Assembly (NCBI GenBank): GCA_050115935.1
Contig: JASFPO010000127.1
Location: 1-5,404, forward strand
Direction: 5' to 3'
Source: GCA-020344715 sp050115935
GTDB lineage: Archaea; Thermoproteota; Bathyarchaeia; Bathyarchaeales; Bathyarchaeaceae
DNA: 5,404 nt
The position numbers and the translations under genes are program-made. Below, in pieces: positions 4,974 through 5,404 of this stretch. Under the pieces are notes generated by a model. It saw only the letters and a list, made by a program, of their open reading frames with translations. It searched no databases and was not told the DNA's origin. Numbering within the stretch: the stretch's first letter is position 1; every line of letters begins with the position of its first letter.

Positions 4974-5404
4974 ATGTACGCTGTCGAGACCCAAAACCTT
5001 GCAAAACGATACGGCAAGACTCAGGCATTGAAGAGTCTCGACTTCAAACTAGACCAAGAAGAGATCATGGTCTTGCTAGGACCAAATGGTTCAGGAAAAA
5101 CCACTCTGCTGCTTATTCTCGCAACAGTCTTGAAACCGTCATCTGGCACAGCCAAAGTAGCAGGCTATGATGTAACCAAACAACCAACCAAAGTCCGCCA
5201 GATTCTCGGCATTTCATTCCAAGAAGCAAGAGGATTCTGGAGACACAAACCTGCAGAAATATTGCATTTCCATGCAGCCATATGTGGTGTTCCTAAGAGC
5301 AAGCGAGACGCCGCAATAGAAGCAATCTTGAAAGACTTAGAGCTTTGGGAGGCACGCAACAAGCTATTTATGCATCTGTCTGGTGGTCAAGCCAAAAGGC
5401 TAGA
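4974..5404 (+). CDS. ABC transporter ATP-binding protein (partial, cut by window end)
   Basis: The first 143 codons of an ATP-binding subunit are present; the rest lies beyond the window. Visible motifs are an A-loop tyrosine (Tyr13, in KRYGK), Walker A GPNGSGKT (36-43), Q-loop Gln83 (GISFQEARGFW) and the ABC signature LSGGQ (135-139, followed by AKRL). Walker B, the D-loop and the H-loop would follow. The nucleotide-binding domain begins at once with no membrane segment, so it needs a separate permease, probably encoded just downstream. The helical part (PAEILHFHAAICGVP) resembles ATPases of ABC-2 type exporters (DrrA/CcmA-like), which move drugs, lipids or polysaccharides, but the substrate cannot be told from this half. 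It has its own promoter and a strong ribosome site. Confidence 0.93.
   Translation, partial: MYAVETQNLAKRYGKTQALKSLDFKLDQEEIMVLLGPNGSGKTTLLLILATVLKPSSGTAKVAGYDVTKQPTKVRQILGISFQEARGFWRHKPAEILHFHAAICGVPKSKRDAAIEAILKDLELWEARNKLFMHLSGGQAKRL

Overview
The window looks archaeal. Supporting signs are TTAAATAT/TTTTTATA-type TATA boxes, Shine-Dalgarno sites of the GGAG/GGTGA type, T-run terminators, an Mth938-like protein, and a surface protein held by a C-terminal helix with a lysine/arginine-rich tail of a kind I associate with Candidatus Bathyarchaeia. The lineage is inference from style; no rRNA or marker gene is present.

Layout. A leftward (minus-strand) cluster of three genes fills positions 199-3971. 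In transcription order these are: a large secreted, membrane-anchored legumain-like (peptidase C13) protein (1602-3971); a smaller membrane-anchored protein with a different caspase-like (clan CD) core (558-1538); and a small cytosolic Mth938-like protein (199-537). A T-run between the first two may partly separate their transcripts. Positions 1-198 hold no convincing gene, only a T-rich minus-strand tract that could end the cluster.

Positions 3972-4517 are a divergent intergenic region. It holds the promoter and leader of the C13 gene, several palindromes, a minus-strand hairpin followed by seven Ts with no gene to terminate, and plus-strand TATA boxes. Rightward from there come two tiny, tightly coupled genes (4518-4667 and 4672-4821). 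The first encodes a four-cysteine zinc-ribbon-like protein and the second a short charged helical protein. After a further promoter, an ABC transporter ATPase begins at 4974 and runs off the right end.

How they fit. The two clan CD proteins would both place their His/Cys cores outside the cell, one anchored by its N-terminus and the other by its C-terminus, so a shared extracellular proteolytic or processing role is plausible but unproven. The two small genes look like a cytosolic regulatory or adaptor pair of unknown role. The ABC ATPase seems to start a separate export or uptake unit.
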